Positions 62,193-64,000 of a stretch of 64,000 bases of DNA are shown here, piece after piece (position 1 is the stretch's first letter; each line of letters begins with the position of its first letter). The DNA is from an uncultured Parvularculaceae bacterium (GTDB lineage: Bacteria; Pseudomonadota; Alphaproteobacteria; Caulobacterales; Parvularculaceae): assembly GCA_913055785.1 (NCBI GenBank), contig CAJXLJ010000001.1:124001-188000 (forward strand), given 5' to 3'. Under the pieces are notes generated by a model. That model was not told the DNA's origin. It ran no database searches and saw nothing but the letters and a program-made list of their open reading frames with translations. The translations under genes and the position numbers were made by a program.

Positions 62193-64000
62193 TCGCTCCG
62201 TCGCCTTCCACGGCCCCCGAGCCGGTGACCTGATCGATCAGGCGTTCCATATCGGAAACCGGCCGGCCCGATGACAGCATTTCACGCGCCCGAATGTAGT
62301 CCATTTTTTTGCGCGTCGCCGCCGAAGCGGTGTCACGGTCGCGCAAAATAGTCGGGCGAATAAAAACCATCAAGTTACGCCGCTCGCGGCTGCGCCCTGT
62401 TGATTTGAAAAGATTGCCGACGCCGGGAATATCTCCGAGCAGCGGCACCTTTTCAGCTCGCTCGCTGTTCATTTCATCGATCAGTCCGCCGATCACCAGA
62501 ATTTCGCCGTCATCAACCAGCGCGGTCGTCGTGATTTCACGTTTGTTCGTGATAAGGTCCGTCGAGTCTTCAATGATCTGGCTGTTGATGCTTGAAGTTT
62601 CCTGCCGGATTTCAAGCGTAACCGTGCCGCCTTCATTGATCTGTGGCGTTACTTCGAGAATGACGCCGACCTGCTCGCGGGAAACCGTACGGAAAGCGTT
62701 CGAAAAATTGTCGCCTATCGCTTCGCCTGTAGTAATCGGAATTTCCTGACCTGCGGAAAGCATCGCCGGCTGGTTATCAAGCGTCACGACAGAGGGCGTT
62801 GAGAGAACATGAGACGTCTGGTCCGTCTTGATCGCCGTTAGAATACCACCGAAAATATTACCGTTATCAAATTCAATCCCGCCGCCGAGCCCGAGCCCCT
62901 GAAAGCCCAGCAGCGACTGCAGGGCGAGGGTCGCCAGCTGAGACTGCAATCCTTCCGTTGTCGAATTAGTGACGACGCCATTCGCGTCAGTAATCGTCGT
63001 TTCCGTTGTCTCAAAAGCCCCGCTATATTTCGAATAATTCAACAAAGCGGCGCCGGCGGCAGGTAGAATATTAGGCGCTGCAGAGAAATTCGTCGCCGAA
63101 AACGGGACTTTTTCTCCGGTAAAGAAATACTGCACGCCAAGCTCGCGGGCCGTATTGTCGGAGATCTCGACAATGATCGCCTCCACAAGCACTTGCGCGC
63201 GGCGAACATCAAGCTGGGCGATCACATTCTTCAACGTCCGCTGAATATCGGCGTCGCCATTGATGATGATCGAATTCGTCGGTTTGTGAAAAGCAATCGT
63301 AGCGCGCTTGCGCACCGCTCCGGATCCATCGGCCTGCGCGTCAGCAACTTCGCGCAGCAGCCCCGCGATTTCTTCCGCATCGGAATGGCTGAGGGAAACA
63401 ACCGACAAATCCGATTTCGTCTCGCCGATGCGGTCAAGTTCCGCGATGACCGAAGTAAGACGGTTGAGCACCTGCGGCTCCGCGCGGATGAGCACGCTGT
63501 TTGAAGCCTCAACCGGCACCACGCTCACGCGCCCGGGCCTGCCCCCTTCTTCAGAAATTTCCTGAGCCAGCCCGGACAACACCTGCGCCACCTCCGCGGC
63601 TGACGCATGCTCCAACGTAACCGTGCGAAAAATTGAGGTGTCGCGATCGATCTCAGTCAGCACAGAGGTAAGACGGGTAACATTTTCCGCCGTGTCCACG
63701 AGAATGATGGCGTTGCCGCTGCGCACCGGTGCGGCAACGCCGCGTTCGCCGATTATCTGGGCGAGATTGGCGGCCGCTTCCCGGGCGTCGATGTGGCGCA
63801 GACGGACAATCTGGGTGACGATGTCGCCGCTTTTTCCGTCGCCGACCGGACCAGCCGTACGGGCGCCCTCCTGAGCCGGAACGATACGGTAATTATTGCC
63901 GCGGATCGGCGCGGCGGTAAATCCGATTGTTCTCAGAGACGTCTGGAACAACTCCCATGCCTCATCGGCGCAAACCTCGGCGGCGCCCGATTTGATCGTC
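62185..64000 (-). CDS. gspD: Type II secretion secretin D, 5' end outside window
   Basis: At least 604 residues of the outer-membrane secretin are visible, and the frame stays open to the right edge (T-I-K-S-G-A-A-E-V at the border). The N-terminal N0/N1-N3 repeats are seen as L-R-H-I-D-A-R-E-A-A-N-L-A and related segments. The secretin core has V-P-L-L-G-D-I-P-G-V-G-N-L-F and the S-domain lies at the end. A TTG at 63951 could be mistaken for a start, but coding clearly continues beyond it. Confidence 0.95.
   Translation of the reverse strand, partial: TIKSGAAEVCADEAWELFQTSLRTIGFTAAPIRGNNYRIVPAQEGARTAGPVGDGKSGDIVTQIVRLRHIDAREAAANLAQIIGERGVAAPVRSGNAIILVDTAENVTRLTSVLTEIDRDTSIFRTVTLEHASAAEVAQVLSGLAQEISEEGGRPGRVSVVPVEASNSVLIRAEPQVLNRLTSVIAELDRIGETKSDLSVVSLSHSDAEEIAGLLREVADAQADGSGAVRKRATIAFHKPTNSIIINGDADIQRTLKNVIAQLDVRRAQVLVEAIIVEISDNTARELGVQYFFTGEKVPFSATNFSAAPNILPAAGAALLNYSKYSGAFETTETTITDANGVVTNSTTEGLQSQLATLALQSLLGFQGLGLGGGIEFDNGNIFGGILTAIKTDQTSHVLSTPSVVTLDNQPAMLSAGQEIPITTGEAIGDNFSNAFRTVSREQVGVILEVTPQINEGGTVTLEIRQETSSINSQIIEDSTDLITNKREITTTALVDDGEILVIGGLIDEMNSERAEKVPLLGDIPGVGNLFKSTGRSRERRNLMVFIRPTILRDRDTASAATRKKMDYIRAREMLSSGRPVSDMERLIDQVTGSGAVEGDGANE

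Noticed and set aside
63949-63951. TTG as the start codon of gspD
   Set aside because: The frame continues upstream to the window edge with typical secretin N-terminal sequence, so the gene is simply cut by the edge.

Overview
The window is a GC-rich chromosomal segment from an alphaproteobacterium. The evidence is the alphaproteobacterial order murA / DUF2948 / hisD and UPF0262 / phosphatase / infA / maf / RNase G / yacG, a separate three-gene petABC operon, a long-form hisG and the codon use. It could be Caulobacterales or Parvularculales, but the sequence alone does not settle this. Genes are tightly packed with many 4-bp start/stop overlaps. I see no insertion sequence, prophage or CRISPR array.

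Layout. 0-3 kb: a zinc-uptake set (start of a ZIP permease, a TonB receptor with two His/Asp/Glu tracts, a small membrane protein). 3-7 kb: an ArsR/SRPBCC pair with a visible operator, then a housekeeping operon (UPF0262, phosphatase, infA, maf, RNase E/G, yacG). 7-10.4 kb: four unrelated genes (DUF481, trhO, GST-like, unknown membrane protein) separating that operon from hisD, DUF2948 and murA at 10.6-13.8 kb. 14-25.9 kb: mixed genes, including a glycosidase-like lipoprotein, tRNA-Thr, hisG next to a TrpR/YerC-type regulator, a frameshifted rplY, pth, ychF, MTA phosphorylase and an SDR-DoxX fusion. 25.9-28.7 kb: the cytochrome bc1 operon. 28.9-34.1 kb: trmL, hemF, DUF4197, a metallo-beta-lactamase lipoprotein, DUF188 and glpK.

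34.3-38.7 kb holds a polyhydroxyalkanoate locus built like the Pseudomonas medium-chain-length cluster: phasin, class II PhaC, PhaZ, a second phasin and a PhaD-type TetR. The first phasin is preceded by a perfect CTGC-N3-GCAG palindrome, the site type used by alphaproteobacterial PhaR.

39.5-52 kb is a one-carbon and molybdenum block. moeA and moaC-B-E-D-A make molybdopterin. fdsG-B-A plus fdhD encode a NAD-linked molybdenum formate dehydrogenase and its sulfur-transfer factor. fhs and the divergent folD carry formate into tetrahydrofolate metabolism. The usual small subunit fdsD is not visible.

52-64 kb is a type II secretion system: gspO on the plus strand behind folD, then gspD-E-F-G-H-I-J-K-L-M-N on the minus strand. 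It ends in a small lipoprotein that overlaps gspN and is a candidate pilotin. gspD runs off the right edge, so any gspC would lie outside the window.
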